From Pseudanabaena sp. FACHB-2040 (GTDB taxonomy: Bacteria; Cyanobacteriota; Cyanobacteriia; Phormidesmidales; Phormidesmidaceae): 64,000 nucleotides of DNA. Position 1 is the first letter of the stretch. Each line of letters starts with the position of its first letter. Below, piece by piece: positions 54,823-63,792 of this stretch. The translations under genes were made by a program, and so were the position numbers. The stretch covers positions 124,001-188,000 of the forward strand of contig NZ_JACJQO010000006.1 of the NCBI RefSeq assembly GCF_014696715.1, read 5' to 3'. Below the pieces are notes generated by a model that was not told the DNA's origin, made no database searches, and worked only from the letters and a program-made list of their open reading frames with translations.

Positions 54823-55053
54823 TGCTATGATCAAATTATTCAAACTCGTAATGAATACGGCTACCTAGACATCTAGAATCCTCCTGCTTAAACGGGCATT
54901 AGCCCAAGGAAATCGAGCAGCGCTGTTTGAAATAGAGCTGTTTTTCTAAAACTGCTAGACCTGCTCAGACTCTAGACTCAGGGACTGCCCCTATATTTTG
55001 TCTAGTCTTGGATCTGCTAGCTGCTACCATCCTTCTCCTGACTCAGGTGCGCT

Positions 55054-55905
55054 ATGTTGAATCCCAACAAAATTCTGATTAATTCCTTTGTAGAAGCTCT
55101 GCGGGAGGGCTACTCGTCTACCTATGGCGGTCTCAAGCCCGACTACGCCGACATCATCGCTTGGGTTGGCAGCATGGGGCTAGAAAACATCGCCAACGGC
55201 AATGCGCTCTACCACAATGTTGAGCACACTATATATGTCACCTTGGTAGGCCAAGAGATTTTGCGCGGCAGGCACATCCGCGAGGGGGGAGTGTCTTGCG
55301 AAGACTGGCTCCACTTTATGATTTCTCTGGTGTGCCACGACATTGGCTACATTCGAGGCGTCTGCCGCCAAGACAGCATTCCCAAAAATACCTTTGCTAC
55401 GGGTCGAGACAACGAAACCGTTTCTCTAGCGGCGGGGGCAACCGATGCTGGGTTAACCCCCTACCACGTAGACCGGGGCAAGCTCTTTGTGGAAGAGCGT
55501 TTTGGCGGACACTACCTGATCAATGCCGAGGTAGTGAAGCAAAATATTGAGCTCACTCGTTTTCCGGTGCCCAGCGACAGCGATCACCAGGACACCGTGC
55601 GCTATCCGGGACTGGTGCGGGCGGCAGATTTGATTGGTCAGCTAGCCGACCCCCGCTACCTGCAAAAAATTCCCTCCCTGTTCTACGAATTTGAAGAAAC
55701 TGGGGTTAACCAACAATTGGGCTACCGCAACCCAGAGGATCTGCGGCTGAACTACCCTAAGTTCTATTGGAAAACGGCCTACCCGTTTATCCAAGATGCC
55801 GTGCGCTATCTACAGCTGACCCAGGAGGGTAAGCAAATTTTGGCTAACCTCTACTCCCACGTATTTGAGGTAGAGCACGAGTCTCATCTCGCCTCTCTTA
55901 TGTAG
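55054..55905 (+). CDS. HD-domain metal-dependent phosphohydrolase
   Basis: A 283-residue HD-superfamily protein. Metal-binding positions are visible as H54 and H58 (YHNVEHT) and H95-D96 (VCHDIGY), in the order seen in PDE-like HD enzymes; a further conserved aspartate (AADLIGQLADPR) completes the site. It resembles eukaryotic cyclic-nucleotide phosphodiesterase catalytic domains more than HD-GYP, since GYP is missing. No sensor domain is attached. Substrate is unknown: a cyclic nucleotide is possible. It is monocistronic. Confidence 0.88.
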   Translation: MLNPNKILINSFVEALREGYSSTYGGLKPDYADIIAWVGSMGLENIANGNALYHNVEHTIYVTLVGQEILRGRHIREGGVSCEDWLHFMISLVCHDIGYIRGVCRQDSIPKNTFATGRDNETVSLAAGATDAGLTPYHVDRGKLFVEERFGGHYLINAEVVKQNIELTRFPVPSDSDHQDTVRYPGLVRAADLIGQLADPRYLQKIPSLFYEFEETGVNQQLGYRNPEDLRLNYPKFYWKTAYPFIQDAVRYLQLTQEGKQILANLYSHVFEVEHESHLASLM

Positions 55906-55947
55906 GATCGGCTTAGCCAGGGTCTGCCAAAGAGAAGCTGCTCAGAA

Positions 55948-56367
55948 TTAGCAGACCTTGGGGACTCGCCGGGCTGACGCGTAGCGGCGCTGGGCCTGCT
56001 GCCAGAGGGCCATGAGCTGCTGCTCCAGAGACTTCTCGAGTTCGGTGACAAAGATGCCCTCGTCGCTGCTGGCAGACTCTGCGATCCAAACCCCATGTAT
56101 GGTGACTTCTAACCAGCTGCAGGACAGGTCGTCACTCTCGCTGTCGCAGCGGTCAATGGCAATTGCTTCTGTCTGCCGCGATAGCTGCTGCAGGTAGGCC
56201 ATTCCCGGCAGATCCGCCGGTAGGGGCAAGGAGGCATAGGTCGGCTGCACTGCAATCGACTGCCCTAAGCGCAGGGTCAACAGCATTCGCTGTGCCACGA
56301 GGGCTTCAACGGTTTGGGCAACCTGCTCTAGGATAAGCCCGGTATCTGTGTATGTAATCTTCAGCAT
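55948..56367 (-). CDS. Conserved cyanobacterial hypothetical protein
   Basis: A 139-residue protein beginning MLKITYTDTGLILEQVAQTVEALVAQRMLLTLRLGQSIAVQP, a pattern I associate with an uncharacterised family found across cyanobacteria. It is soluble, with an all-beta N-terminus and a helical C-terminus (FVTELEKSLEQQLMALWQQAQRRYAS). The frame runs up to 56484, but residues before this ATG are unlike the family. Function unknown. It is convergent with the HD-hydrolase gene. Confidence 0.75.
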   Translation of the reverse strand: MLKITYTDTGLILEQVAQTVEALVAQRMLLTLRLGQSIAVQPTYASLPLPADLPGMAYLQQLSRQTEAIAIDRCDSESDDLSCSWLEVTIHGVWIAESASSDEGIFVTELEKSLEQQLMALWQQAQRRYASARRVPKVC

Positions 56368-56489
56368 GGTGAAGTCTTGAAAATCCGAAGGTGCTGAGAG
56401 TGCCAAAAACCAAACAGAGGAATGCGTAAGGCGCAAACCGGCGGGGAGCGTGAGCTTGGCGATAGGGGAAAATACAGCACACAAACCCC

Positions 56490-56511
56490 CGCTTCCCGGT
56501 TGGGAGAAGCG
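56490..56511 (-). terminator. Hairpin after the small membrane protein
   Basis: CGCTTCCC and GGGAGAAGCG pair around GGTT with one bulged base; on the minus strand GGGGGTTTG follows. It suits termination of the 71-residue gene upstream. Confidence 0.45.
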
Positions 56512-56540
56512 AGGGCTGGATAAACCTTAAAAGAGTCGGG

Positions 56541-56756
56541 TTAACCCAGCTGAAGTACAGAAGAAGAACTGCACTGCTCGCTTCGCCTATGTCGCCCGTA
56601 CCAATCGGCGGACAGATCTCCCCCGCCAAATTGGTTAAACAGGTTGTACTTAAAGCCGCGATAGGTGGATAGGAGACCTGCGATCGCACCCATCAGGCCG
56701 ATGCCGCCGCAGAGGGAGGTCATCACTTGCAGTCCGGTGGGTAGAAATCTTCTCAC
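56541..56756 (-). CDS. Small glycine-rich membrane protein, hypothetical
   Basis: A 71-residue ORF with a GTG start preceded by AAGGAGAC at good spacing, which is the main support for it. It has one hydrophobic, glycine-rich helix (VMTSLCGGIGLMGAIAGLLSTY), then FKYNLFNQFGGGDLSADWYGRHRR and a serine-rich end. I do not recognise the family. A hairpin follows. The internal ATG at residue 12 is an alternative start. Confidence 0.55.
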   Translation of the reverse strand: MRRFLPTGLQVMTSLCGGIGLMGAIAGLLSTYRGFKYNLFNQFGGGDLSADWYGRHRRSEQCSSSSVLQLG

Positions 56757-56943
56757 AGCAGGTCTCCTTGAGCAGTACAGCCAAAAAGCTGGTTGACTAA
56801 CGTGAATTTCCTATGTCAATACTACAGGTGTAGCATGAAAGTGTCTAGACTATTGTTAGCGGTTCATGAGTGGTTGCTGACCCAGCCTGCTTGTTTCATA
56901 ACCGCTTTAATCTACCTGTGTCGTTTTGGAGGTGCGCCTTCGT

Positions 56944-57279
56944 ATGCCAACCCTGTCTCGTGTATCAACCAGTGAAATGGAAGTCACCAGCATCCGTCTG
57001 GAGCGTGACCTGAAGGAGAAGCTGAAGCTGCTGTCAGGTAATCGCGGCTATCAGGCGTTGATACGGGACGTGTTGTGGCAATACGTAGAGCAATCCTCGG
57101 GGGACTATCAGCCCCAAATCACCCAAGATGAGATTCGGGCCAGTTTTGAAGCCAAAGCCGAACGACAGGAACTCTGTGCCCTGACCGGCACGCTAATTCA
57201 GCCCCAGGAACCGATGTTGTTGGGGCTGACCCCCCAAGGAACGCTGGTGCCGCTCAGTCTGGGCAGTTTGTCTCGCTAA
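56944..57279 (+). CDS. RHH-fold hypothetical protein
   Basis: A 111-residue protein from MPTLSRVSTSEMEVTSIRLERDLKEKLKLLSG. Residues 12-50 match a ribbon-helix-helix fold (SIRLERDLKEKL, then YQALIRDVLWQYVEQ). A C-terminal region (RQELCALTGTLIQPQEPMLLGLTPQGTLVPLSLG) resembles a small beta domain and is not part of the RHH fold. TGGAGG is positioned before the ATG. It may be a DNA-binding regulator; no toxin partner is adjacent. Confidence 0.75.
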   Translation: MPTLSRVSTSEMEVTSIRLERDLKEKLKLLSGNRGYQALIRDVLWQYVEQSSGDYQPQITQDEIRASFEAKAERQELCALTGTLIQPQEPMLLGLTPQGTLVPLSLGSLSR

Positions 57280-57413
57280 CGGCTGACCCCTGCTCTCAGG
57301 GCGTCATCCGATCTTTTTCTAAAACTTCCTTCTAAAAGAAACGCTTGAAAGAAAGATGCGCCCTGGCAAGCCTGCATCGAGAATGGGGGCAGTTTAACTA
57401 GGCAGGAGGCAAC

Positions 57414-58190
57414 ATGGAGGATGCTAAACCCAATCAGGTGGCGCTGGTCACTGGCGGTGCGCAGGGGATCGGTCGAGGGATTGTGCAGTGGCTGCTGATC
57501 CGGGGCTGGCGGGTTGCGATCGCAGATATCGATGCCGAAGCCGGAGAAGAGTGCCTGCAGATCTTCAGCGACTACCAAGATGCCGTTACCTTCATTGAGT
57601 GCGATACTTCCCAGGAAGCCTCAGTTCAAGCCTGTTTGGCCGCCACGCTAGAAAAATTTGAGCGGCTAGATGGGCTGGTTAACAATGCAGGCATCGCCAA
57701 CCCCCTCAATGACCCGGTAGAAACGCTAAGCCTGGATTACTGGAACCGGATTCTCGGCACCAATCTGACTGGGTACTTTCTCATGGCAAAACATGCAGTA
57801 CCCTCCTTACGCCAGAACCAGGGGGCCATCGTAAATATTGCGTCTGTGCGAGCATTTCAGTCTGACCCACACCAAGAAGCCTATGCAGCAGCTAAGGGCG
57901 GCATCGTGTCTCTGACCCATGCGCTGGCTTTGAGTTTAGGACCAGCGGTGCGGGTCAACTGCATTAGCCCCGGCTGGATTGTCGTCAGCGACTGGAAAAA
58001 AGCCAGTGAGCGCCAAGAGCCTGATCTAAGAGAGGTTGACCAGGCTCAGCACCCAGTCGGTCGGGCCGGACGCCCGGAAGACATTGCAGCGATGGTAGAG
58101 TTTTTGCTTTCCGACAAAGCCGAATTTATCACCGGCCAGAACGTTGTCATTGACGGTGGCATGAACCGCAAGCTGGTCTATGCCGAGTAG
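57414..58190 (+). CDS. SDR-family oxidoreductase
   Basis: A 258-residue classical short-chain dehydrogenase. TGGAQGIGRGI is the NAD(P) motif, NNAG at 90-93 the structural motif, and S144, Y157 and K161 are the catalytic residues (NIASVRAFQSDPHQEAYAAAKGG). ISPGWI and the end FITGQNVVIDGGM are standard. Asp38 after the second strand (ADIDAEAG) suggests NAD rather than NADP. The substrate is unknown. GGAGG lies 5 bases before the ATG. It is convergent with the ABC permease gene. Confidence 0.92.
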   Translation: MEDAKPNQVALVTGGAQGIGRGIVQWLLIRGWRVAIADIDAEAGEECLQIFSDYQDAVTFIECDTSQEASVQACLAATLEKFERLDGLVNNAGIANPLNDPVETLSLDYWNRILGTNLTGYFLMAKHAVPSLRQNQGAIVNIASVRAFQSDPHQEAYAAAKGGIVSLTHALALSLGPAVRVNCISPGWIVVSDWKKASERQEPDLREVDQAQHPVGRAGRPEDIAAMVEFLLSDKAEFITGQNVVIDGGMNRKLVYAE

Positions 58191-58216
58191 AGACGCCCTG
58201 ACCCTGCTCTTGGACT

Positions 58217-58990
58217 TTATAGCCGTCGCTCCACCAGCAGCATTCGGTAATAGGCGACCCAGCCTCCAGCCACCATAACCAGGGCAAAAACCAGCAGAAA
58301 CCAGAAGTGGTTGGCAATGTCTCCCAGCGTCGCCCCCTCTGCCGAAACCCCGTACAGGGCCTCAATCATGTGATAAACAGGGTTAAAGCGGGCCAAATCC
58401 AGCAGAGTCTGTGGAAATAGGGCTGCAGGCAGAAATGCACCGCCCAAAATTAAGAGGGGCACCCCAAAAGCTGCGATCAGGGAATTGATATCTTCGGTGC
58501 GGCGGGCGAACTGGGTGCCTAGGATAAAGCCCACCCCGACGTAGGCCGCAATGCTGAGAAGGATGATCAGCAGGCCCAGGGGGATAGAACCCTCGAAGGA
58601 GCCCCCTCGGGCGACTGCGATCGCATAGACCAGCACCGTCTGCCCCAGCCCAATCACGCAGTAAGCCACAAAAATTCCCAGAAAGTAGGAAACTCCGCTG
58701 AGAGGCGATAGGAATAGCCGCTTCAAAGTCTGCTGCTCTCGCTCTGCTACCACCGTCGCGACGCTGCCGCCCAAGCAGCTAAAAAAGAGAGCTGCCCCCA
58801 CCAAAGTTGCCGGGATAGCATTAGTAAACGCTTGCTCAGTCGAAATCTGGGCACGGCCCTCTAAAATAATGCCGTTTAGCACCAGCACCAGCACCGGAAA
58901 AATCGCCCAGAAGATCAGGCTGCGCTGCCGCCGCCCCAGTTCAGTCAATATCCGCAGCGCTACGGCAGCCACTTCCCGGAAATACTTCAT
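58217..58990 (-). CDS. ABC-2 type transporter permease
   Basis: A 257-residue integral membrane protein with six predicted helices and the ABC-2 pattern: TELGRRQRSLIFWAIFPVLVLVLNGIIL at the start, VATVVAEREQQTLKRLFLSPLSGVSYFLGIFVAY in the middle (the E-R-E-x2-T coupling segment), and INSLIAAFGVPLLILGGAFLP toward the end. It likely exports a drug or lipid. No ATPase gene is adjacent, so its partner is outside the window. Downstream it meets the SDR gene. Confidence 0.9.
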   Translation of the reverse strand: MKYFREVAAVALRILTELGRRQRSLIFWAIFPVLVLVLNGIILEGRAQISTEQAFTNAIPATLVGAALFFSCLGGSVATVVAEREQQTLKRLFLSPLSGVSYFLGIFVAYCVIGLGQTVLVYAIAVARGGSFEGSIPLGLLIILLSIAAYVGVGFILGTQFARRTEDINSLIAAFGVPLLILGGAFLPAALFPQTLLDLARFNPVYHMIEALYGVSAEGATLGDIANHFWFLLVFALVMVAGGWVAYYRMLLVERRL

Positions 58991-59356
58991 CTAAATTGTG
59001 CAGATTGTAAAGCTGCCTTAATATTACAGTCAGGTTCATTCATTTTTTTGGAGACCGTTAATGGAGGCGGGAAAACGAGCTGTTTCACTGGCAGCAGAAA
59101 TCAATCTCCTGCAGGTTCCTGGCAATTTCCCATCGTTCGCACTCAATTCGCAGGATTAATCGAACACGTTGTAGCTTTATATGGCAATATTGCTGGAGTC
59201 TGGCCAAGTTTTTAGCCGTGAAACCCTTTAGACACAGCTTCCCTGCAATAGCAACCGTCTCCTGAGCCGCGACCTTTTTCCACCCCTAATGCTTCCCACA
59301 CCTAGGTCAGGTCTAACCTGCCTATCTTCTCAGCCCATGAAGCCTCTGATTTGTCG
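58991..59356. other. Divergent intergenic region before the CruE-like gene
   Basis: No gene is seen. It should contain the promoter of the CruE-like operon and that of the permease, but I could not assign boxes; no strong repeat stands out. Confidence 0.4.
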
Positions 59357-61312
59357 ATGAGTCAATCGTTAGAAACGTTGGTTTCTCAATCTCTCTCTCG
59401 CCGCAACGTGCTCAAACTCTTTGGGGTCGGGGGCCTTGCAGGGCTACTCAGCTACTCCCGACTTACTAAGCCGCAACCCACGGTTTTTGAGCAAGACCAG
59501 ATCGATCTACCATACCACGCCGCTCGCCCGCTAAAAGCAGTAGTGGTCGGCGGCGGGCTAGCCGGATTAGCAGCTGCCTATGAGCTGAGCCAGCGGGGCA
59601 TCGCTGTCACGCTGCTGGAGCGATCGCCCCAGCTAGGCGGCAAAATTGCCAGCTGGCCGATCCAGGTAGGCGAAGATGCCTTCATGATGGAGCATGGCTT
59701 CCACGGCTTCTTCCCGCAGTACTACAACCTGTTTAGTCTGGTCAACGAGCTCGAGATCCAAAGCAACTTTAAGTCTCTCAACTACTACTCGGTCGTTTAC
59801 AAAGACCGTTACCAGCCTGAGGTCTTCCGACCCAGCCACTCGGCCTTTCCCTGGAACGTGATCGATCTGGCAATTTCTTCCCCTAATCGCCTGCGCTGGG
59901 GTATCAATCTCACCCATCTCAAGCACCTCCAGGTGTTTCGCGAAATCACCGGGTTTCGCACCCCCCAAACCTACAACCGGCTAGACGATATATCCGTTGC
60001 CGACTGGGTCGCCGAAGATTTTCCCCGAGGTCTTTACGATCTCTACTTTTTGCCCTTCGCCAAGTCTAGCCTCAACTCACCCGACGTGATGAGCGCGGGA
60101 GAGCTGATGCAGTTCTTCCACTTCTACTTCTTTGGCAATCCGGAGGGGCTGGCCTTTAACGGTACCTGTCAGGATATGGGCCGCAGCCTGGTTGATCCCA
60201 TCGTGGCTTCCATTGAGGCAAACGGGGGACGGGTGCTGACTGGGGTAAGCGTCAGCCAGCTCCATTGGCAGGAAAACCAGCTATCGGGGGTGACGTACCA
60301 GGAGGGTGGCGTTGCTACCAGTTCAGTGCCTTTTTGGGTAGAGCGCAATCCGCTGATCAGCACCGAGGATATGGAGTACTTTGGCGCAGGCGATCGGGTA
60401 TTTGCGATCGCGCCCCAGTCCTCAGCTGCCCTCTCCCTCACCTGCACCCACCAGGGCTGCAGTGTGCAGCGCACCGTAGCCACCACCCAGTCTGGATTTG
60501 CCTGCCCCTGCCACGGAGCCGCCTACGATGCCGAAGGCAAGGTTCTAGCTGGGCCAGCCCGCGAAAACCTGGGCCAGTTTACGGTGGTCAAACGCCAGGG
60601 CGACCAGGTTCAGCTCGTAGCTGCTCAGGCTGGGGGGACAGCTCCTGCCGGGGAAACTCTAGCTGCCGACTACTACGTGCTGGCCACCGACATTCCCGGC
60701 ATCAAGCATCTGTTCTCCCTGTCCGATGGGCCTGCTGAACCAGTTTTAGCCAGCCAGGTAGATCAGCTCCAGGTGGCCGACCCCTTCGCCGTAGGGCGAT
60801 TCTGGTTTGATCGCGACTTTGACTGGGAGCATAGCTGGTTTACCTCTCTATCTGGCTATCGGCTCACTGACAGCATTACCCTCTACCACCGCATTCAAGA
60901 AGATTACATTGAGTGGGCTAACCGCACAGGCGGCAGCGTTGTCGAACTACATGCCTACTGCTATAAGGAAAAGGAGTTTCCTAACCAGCAGGATTTGCTC
61001 AGCACTTTTGAGACTGAGCTTTACGAGATTGTGCCTGCACTAAAAGGGGCAACCGTGCTCCACAGACAGCTGGTTAATCAGAAAAACTTTGCCGGGTTCC
61101 CGCCAGGCAGCTTCGCCAATCGCCCGGAAACCCAAACGGAGGTGCCCAACCTGCTGTTTGCTGGAGACTGGGTGAAAATGCCTTTCCCCTGCGGTTTGAT
61201 GGAGCGGGCGGTCAGTAGCGGCTTACTGGCTGCCAACGCCATCTTGAAGCAGGAAGGCGCTCAACGTCGTCCTATCTTGTCGGTTAACCCCGAAGGGGTG
61301 CTAAAAATTTAG
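59357..61312 (+). CDS. CruE-like carotenoid desaturase/methyltransferase with Rieske insert
   Basis: A 651-residue FAD oxidoreductase of the CrtI/CrtU superfamily. A twin-arginine segment (SRRNVLKLFGVGGLAG, R15-R16) and a short linker precede the FAD motif VVVGGGLAGLAAAYEL...LLERSPQLGGKIASW. A Rieske 2Fe-2S site is inserted mid-protein: C363-x-H365 and C383-x2-H386. The end, NLLFAGDWVKMPFPCGLMERAVSSGLLAAN, is the FAD-binding C-terminal motif. I recall that cyanobacterial CruE (beta-carotene to renierapurpurin in synechoxanthin synthesis) is a protein of this class, and the next gene encodes a CruH-like oxygenase, so the call is by context and fold. Start at ATG 59357 rather than TTG 59351. 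Confidence 0.8.
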   Translation: MSQSLETLVSQSLSRRNVLKLFGVGGLAGLLSYSRLTKPQPTVFEQDQIDLPYHAARPLKAVVVGGGLAGLAAAYELSQRGIAVTLLERSPQLGGKIASWPIQVGEDAFMMEHGFHGFFPQYYNLFSLVNELEIQSNFKSLNYYSVVYKDRYQPEVFRPSHSAFPWNVIDLAISSPNRLRWGINLTHLKHLQVFREITGFRTPQTYNRLDDISVADWVAEDFPRGLYDLYFLPFAKSSLNSPDVMSAGELMQFFHFYFFGNPEGLAFNGTCQDMGRSLVDPIVASIEANGGRVLTGVSVSQLHWQENQLSGVTYQEGGVATSSVPFWVERNPLISTEDMEYFGAGDRVFAIAPQSSAALSLTCTHQGCSVQRTVATTQSGFACPCHGAAYDAEGKVLAGPARENLGQFTVVKRQGDQVQLVAAQAGGTAPAGETLAADYYVLATDIPGIKHLFSLSDGPAEPVLASQVDQLQVADPFAVGRFWFDRDFDWEHSWFTSLSGYRLTDSITLYHRIQEDYIEWANRTGGSVVELHAYCYKEKEFPNQQDLLSTFETELYEIVPALKGATVLHRQLVNQKNFAGFPPGSFANRPETQTEVPNLLFAGDWVKMPFPCGLMERAVSSGLLAANAILKQEGAQRRPILSVNPEGVLKI

Positions 61313-61330
61313 TTCCTGGTGAGGCGTGTG

Positions 61331-62461
61331 ATGGATATCTCAATGGTGGTTCCAGAGGCAAGTCCAGCCGATTCTAGCTCGCCTGTAGCAAAGGCTGAAG
61401 CAGATGTAGAAACAGGCCAAACCCCTCTGCGACAGCTCGGCATCAGCCCCAACCACTGGTATGTGCTGGCCCGCAGCAGCGAGCTACAGGCCAATCCCCT
61501 GGGCCTAACCCTGTGGCAACAGCCGATCGTGCTATATCGCGATCGCAACGGCCAAGTTCATGCCTTAGAAGACCGCTGTCCTCACCGCCAGGTCAAGCTC
61601 AGCCAAGGCCAGGTCAACGGCAGCGAAATTGTCTGTGCCTACCACGGCTGGCATTTCAATGCAGCCGGGGCCTGCTCCCACGTGCCCTACCTAGAGGCCA
61701 ACCAAAAACTGCCCAGCTGCACCCTCCGCACCTATCCGGTGCGGGAGCAGGATGGCTTTATCTGGGTTTTCCCCGGCGACCTGGCCCAGCTCGATGCCCA
61801 AAAGATCGAGCCCCTCAGCCTGCCAGAATGGGATCACCTCAACTACATCGCTACTGTCTCAATGATCGATGTCCAGGCCCACTATTCCTTTCTCATCGAG
61901 AACCTGATGGATATGTATCACGGCCATCTCCATCAGGACTACCAGGCCTGGACTCAGCCTGTCTTGCAGAGCCTAGACGCTACCGATGCGCGAGTTGATG
62001 CCCACTATCAGGCCCAAAGCTATTACCGCATTGACAAAATTTGGTCGATCTCCCAGCTCTTCATCCCGGCCCTGCGCCAACTCCACCCAGAGCCACTAGA
62101 TGTCAGCTATGCCTATCCCAACTGGGTGGCAACCCTGGGCCAAGACTTCAAGATCTGCTGCCTATTCTCGCCGGTAAACGTCACCCACACCCGCGCCTAT
62201 CTAATTCACTTCACATCTCTACAGGCCTTTCCCAATCTTCACAAGCAGCCTCAGTGGTTTCGCCACTGGCTAAAGACCCGTTTGTTTGGCTCTGCTCAGA
62301 AAATGCTGGACGGCCTAGTCGAGCAGGATGTAGTGATGCTGGAGCAAGAGCAGCAGGCATACCTCGAAGCCCCCCACCGCAAAGGTCCCGAACTCAATCG
62401 GGCCTTAGTCAGCGTTCAAAAGCTAATCCGGCAGCAGGCTGCCCAGGGGTGTAGCCAATGA
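61331..62461 (+). CDS. CruH-like Rieske oxygenase
   Basis: A 376-residue aromatic-ring-oxygenase-type protein. The Rieske motif is DRCPHRQVKLSQGQ...IVCAYHGWHF (C-x-H and C-x2-H), starting near residue 80. The mononuclear iron motif is ENLMDMYHGHLHQDY, with the two histidines of the Asn/Asp-x-x-His-x3/4-His pattern. The C-terminal hydrophobic segments resemble PAO/Cao-like oxygenases. In synechoxanthin synthesis CruH oxidises the terminal methyl groups of renierapurpurin, so the pairing with the CruE-like gene supports this role. The ATG at 61331 follows GTGAGG and is 18 bases after the CruE-like stop. Confidence 0.78.
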   Translation: MDISMVVPEASPADSSSPVAKAEADVETGQTPLRQLGISPNHWYVLARSSELQANPLGLTLWQQPIVLYRDRNGQVHALEDRCPHRQVKLSQGQVNGSEIVCAYHGWHFNAAGACSHVPYLEANQKLPSCTLRTYPVREQDGFIWVFPGDLAQLDAQKIEPLSLPEWDHLNYIATVSMIDVQAHYSFLIENLMDMYHGHLHQDYQAWTQPVLQSLDATDARVDAHYQAQSYYRIDKIWSISQLFIPALRQLHPEPLDVSYAYPNWVATLGQDFKICCLFSPVNVTHTRAYLIHFTSLQAFPNLHKQPQWFRHWLKTRLFGSAQKMLDGLVEQDVVMLEQEQQAYLEAPHRKGPELNRALVSVQKLIRQQAAQGCSQ

Positions 62462-62521
62462 GGGCAATGCCCCGCTTACAGCTACATTCTTATAACTACA
62501 GTAAATCTGAAGGCAAAGCCC

Positions 62522-63346
62522 ATGACGCCTACTCCCGATATTCTGGCCCTGGACTTTGATGGGGTGATCTGCGATGGGCTGATTGAGTATTTTCAATCGG
62601 CCTGGCAGGCTTATTGTCAGCTCTTTCAGCCCGCCTCTCAAGAGCCTGCCCCAGATTTAGCTGAAGACTTTTACGCCCTACGCCCTGTGATCGAAACGGG
62701 TTGGGAAATGCCCATTCTGCTCCATGGGCTGTGCTCTGGCCTCAGCCGCGAAGCCATTTCTGCAGACTGGCCCACCATGGCCCACCAGCTGATTACTGAG
62801 GCAGGGCTAGACAGCAAAACAGCCTCAACCGCAGTCGATAGCGTGCGAGATCGGTGGATTCAAACTGACCTAGACGATTGGCTCAGCCAACACCGCTTTT
62901 ATCCGGGCGTTATTGCTCAAGTGCAGCATCTCATGGAAGCTGGCGTTTACCTGATCATCATTTCTACCAAAGAAGGCCGCTTCATTCAACAGCTGCTGAG
63001 TCAGCAGGGCCTGAACTTAGGCGCAGGGCAAATCCTGGGGAAGGAAGTTAAACAGCCCAAATACATCACTCTCCAGCAGATCCAAAATAGTCCGCCGATT
63101 GGGGCTGCTGCCTCTGTCAGCATCTGGTTTGTCGAAGATCGGCTCAAAGCGCTAGAGCTGGTTGAGAAACAGTCCGATTTAAGCACCGTAGAGCTATTTC
63201 TAGCCGACTGGGGCTACAACACCCCCGCAGAGAAAAACCTGGCGGAGCAGTCTGAGCGAATTCATCGGCTGTCGCTCTCTCAGTTCACTGCGCCCTTGAC
63301 AGCCTGGCCCAATCGTCATTTGGACCTAAGGGGTTTGCCTGAATAG
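62522..63346 (+). CDS. HAD-superfamily hydrolase
   Basis: A 274-residue haloacid-dehalogenase-type hydrolase. The nucleophile motif is LALDFDGVICDG (residues 9-20), motif II IIISTKEGRF and the acidic motif near the end WFVEDRLKALELV. The long cap insert (about 20-130) is unusual and includes PETGWEMPILLHGL-like text. It follows the CruH-like gene by 60 bases and is probably in the same operon. A phosphatase acting on a carotenoid-related or sugar phosphate is possible, but no substrate can be named. Confidence 0.85.
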   Translation: MTPTPDILALDFDGVICDGLIEYFQSAWQAYCQLFQPASQEPAPDLAEDFYALRPVIETGWEMPILLHGLCSGLSREAISADWPTMAHQLITEAGLDSKTASTAVDSVRDRWIQTDLDDWLSQHRFYPGVIAQVQHLMEAGVYLIIISTKEGRFIQQLLSQQGLNLGAGQILGKEVKQPKYITLQQIQNSPPIGAAASVSIWFVEDRLKALELVEKQSDLSTVELFLADWGYNTPAEKNLAEQSERIHRLSLSQFTAPLTAWPNRHLDLRGLPE

Positions 63347-63792
63347 ATTTTGAGCAATAAATCTAGCAGGGCCTGGCGAGATCAGCCCTAATCTGTAGCC
63401 AGTGCCCTAAGCGTTTTGTATTGAGGAAAAATTTAGCATGGGTTCTTTCTTAGGGCATTTCTTTTACCCTCTACTTATCAAGTTGCCGTATATCTACCTC
63501 AAGTTCTGTCCCCAGTAGTAGGAAGTATTACTTAGGCAAGGCTTTCATACAAACCGGACTTCAGCTGCTAACTTCAAGGATAGAAAGGAGTTTATAAACT
63601 TTCAATGAATTAGAACTCCGTATTTCCCGTAGGCCTGTTGGCTCAATTGATTAATTGTTATTCTTGTTACCGGGTGGATCTATATAAGTCTATTAAGAAA
63701 TCCTCAGATGCTGGCGTTTCCTGTAAGCTGCACCTTGCCGGTGACGTTTTTACATCTGTAATAAGGTTCTTAGCGCGACCTGTAAAGAGCCA
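63347..63792. other. AT-rich region before the last gene
   Basis: About 450 bases without a gene, AT-richer than the operon before it. TATATAAG occurs at 63680-63687, but no matching -35 box at proper spacing was found. It presumably holds the promoter of the next gene. Confidence 0.4.

Noticed and set aside
60265-60738. A 157-codon frame inside the CruE-like gene
   Set aside because: It overlaps the Rieske insert in another frame; the real frame carries the intact C-x-H and C-x2-H ligands.
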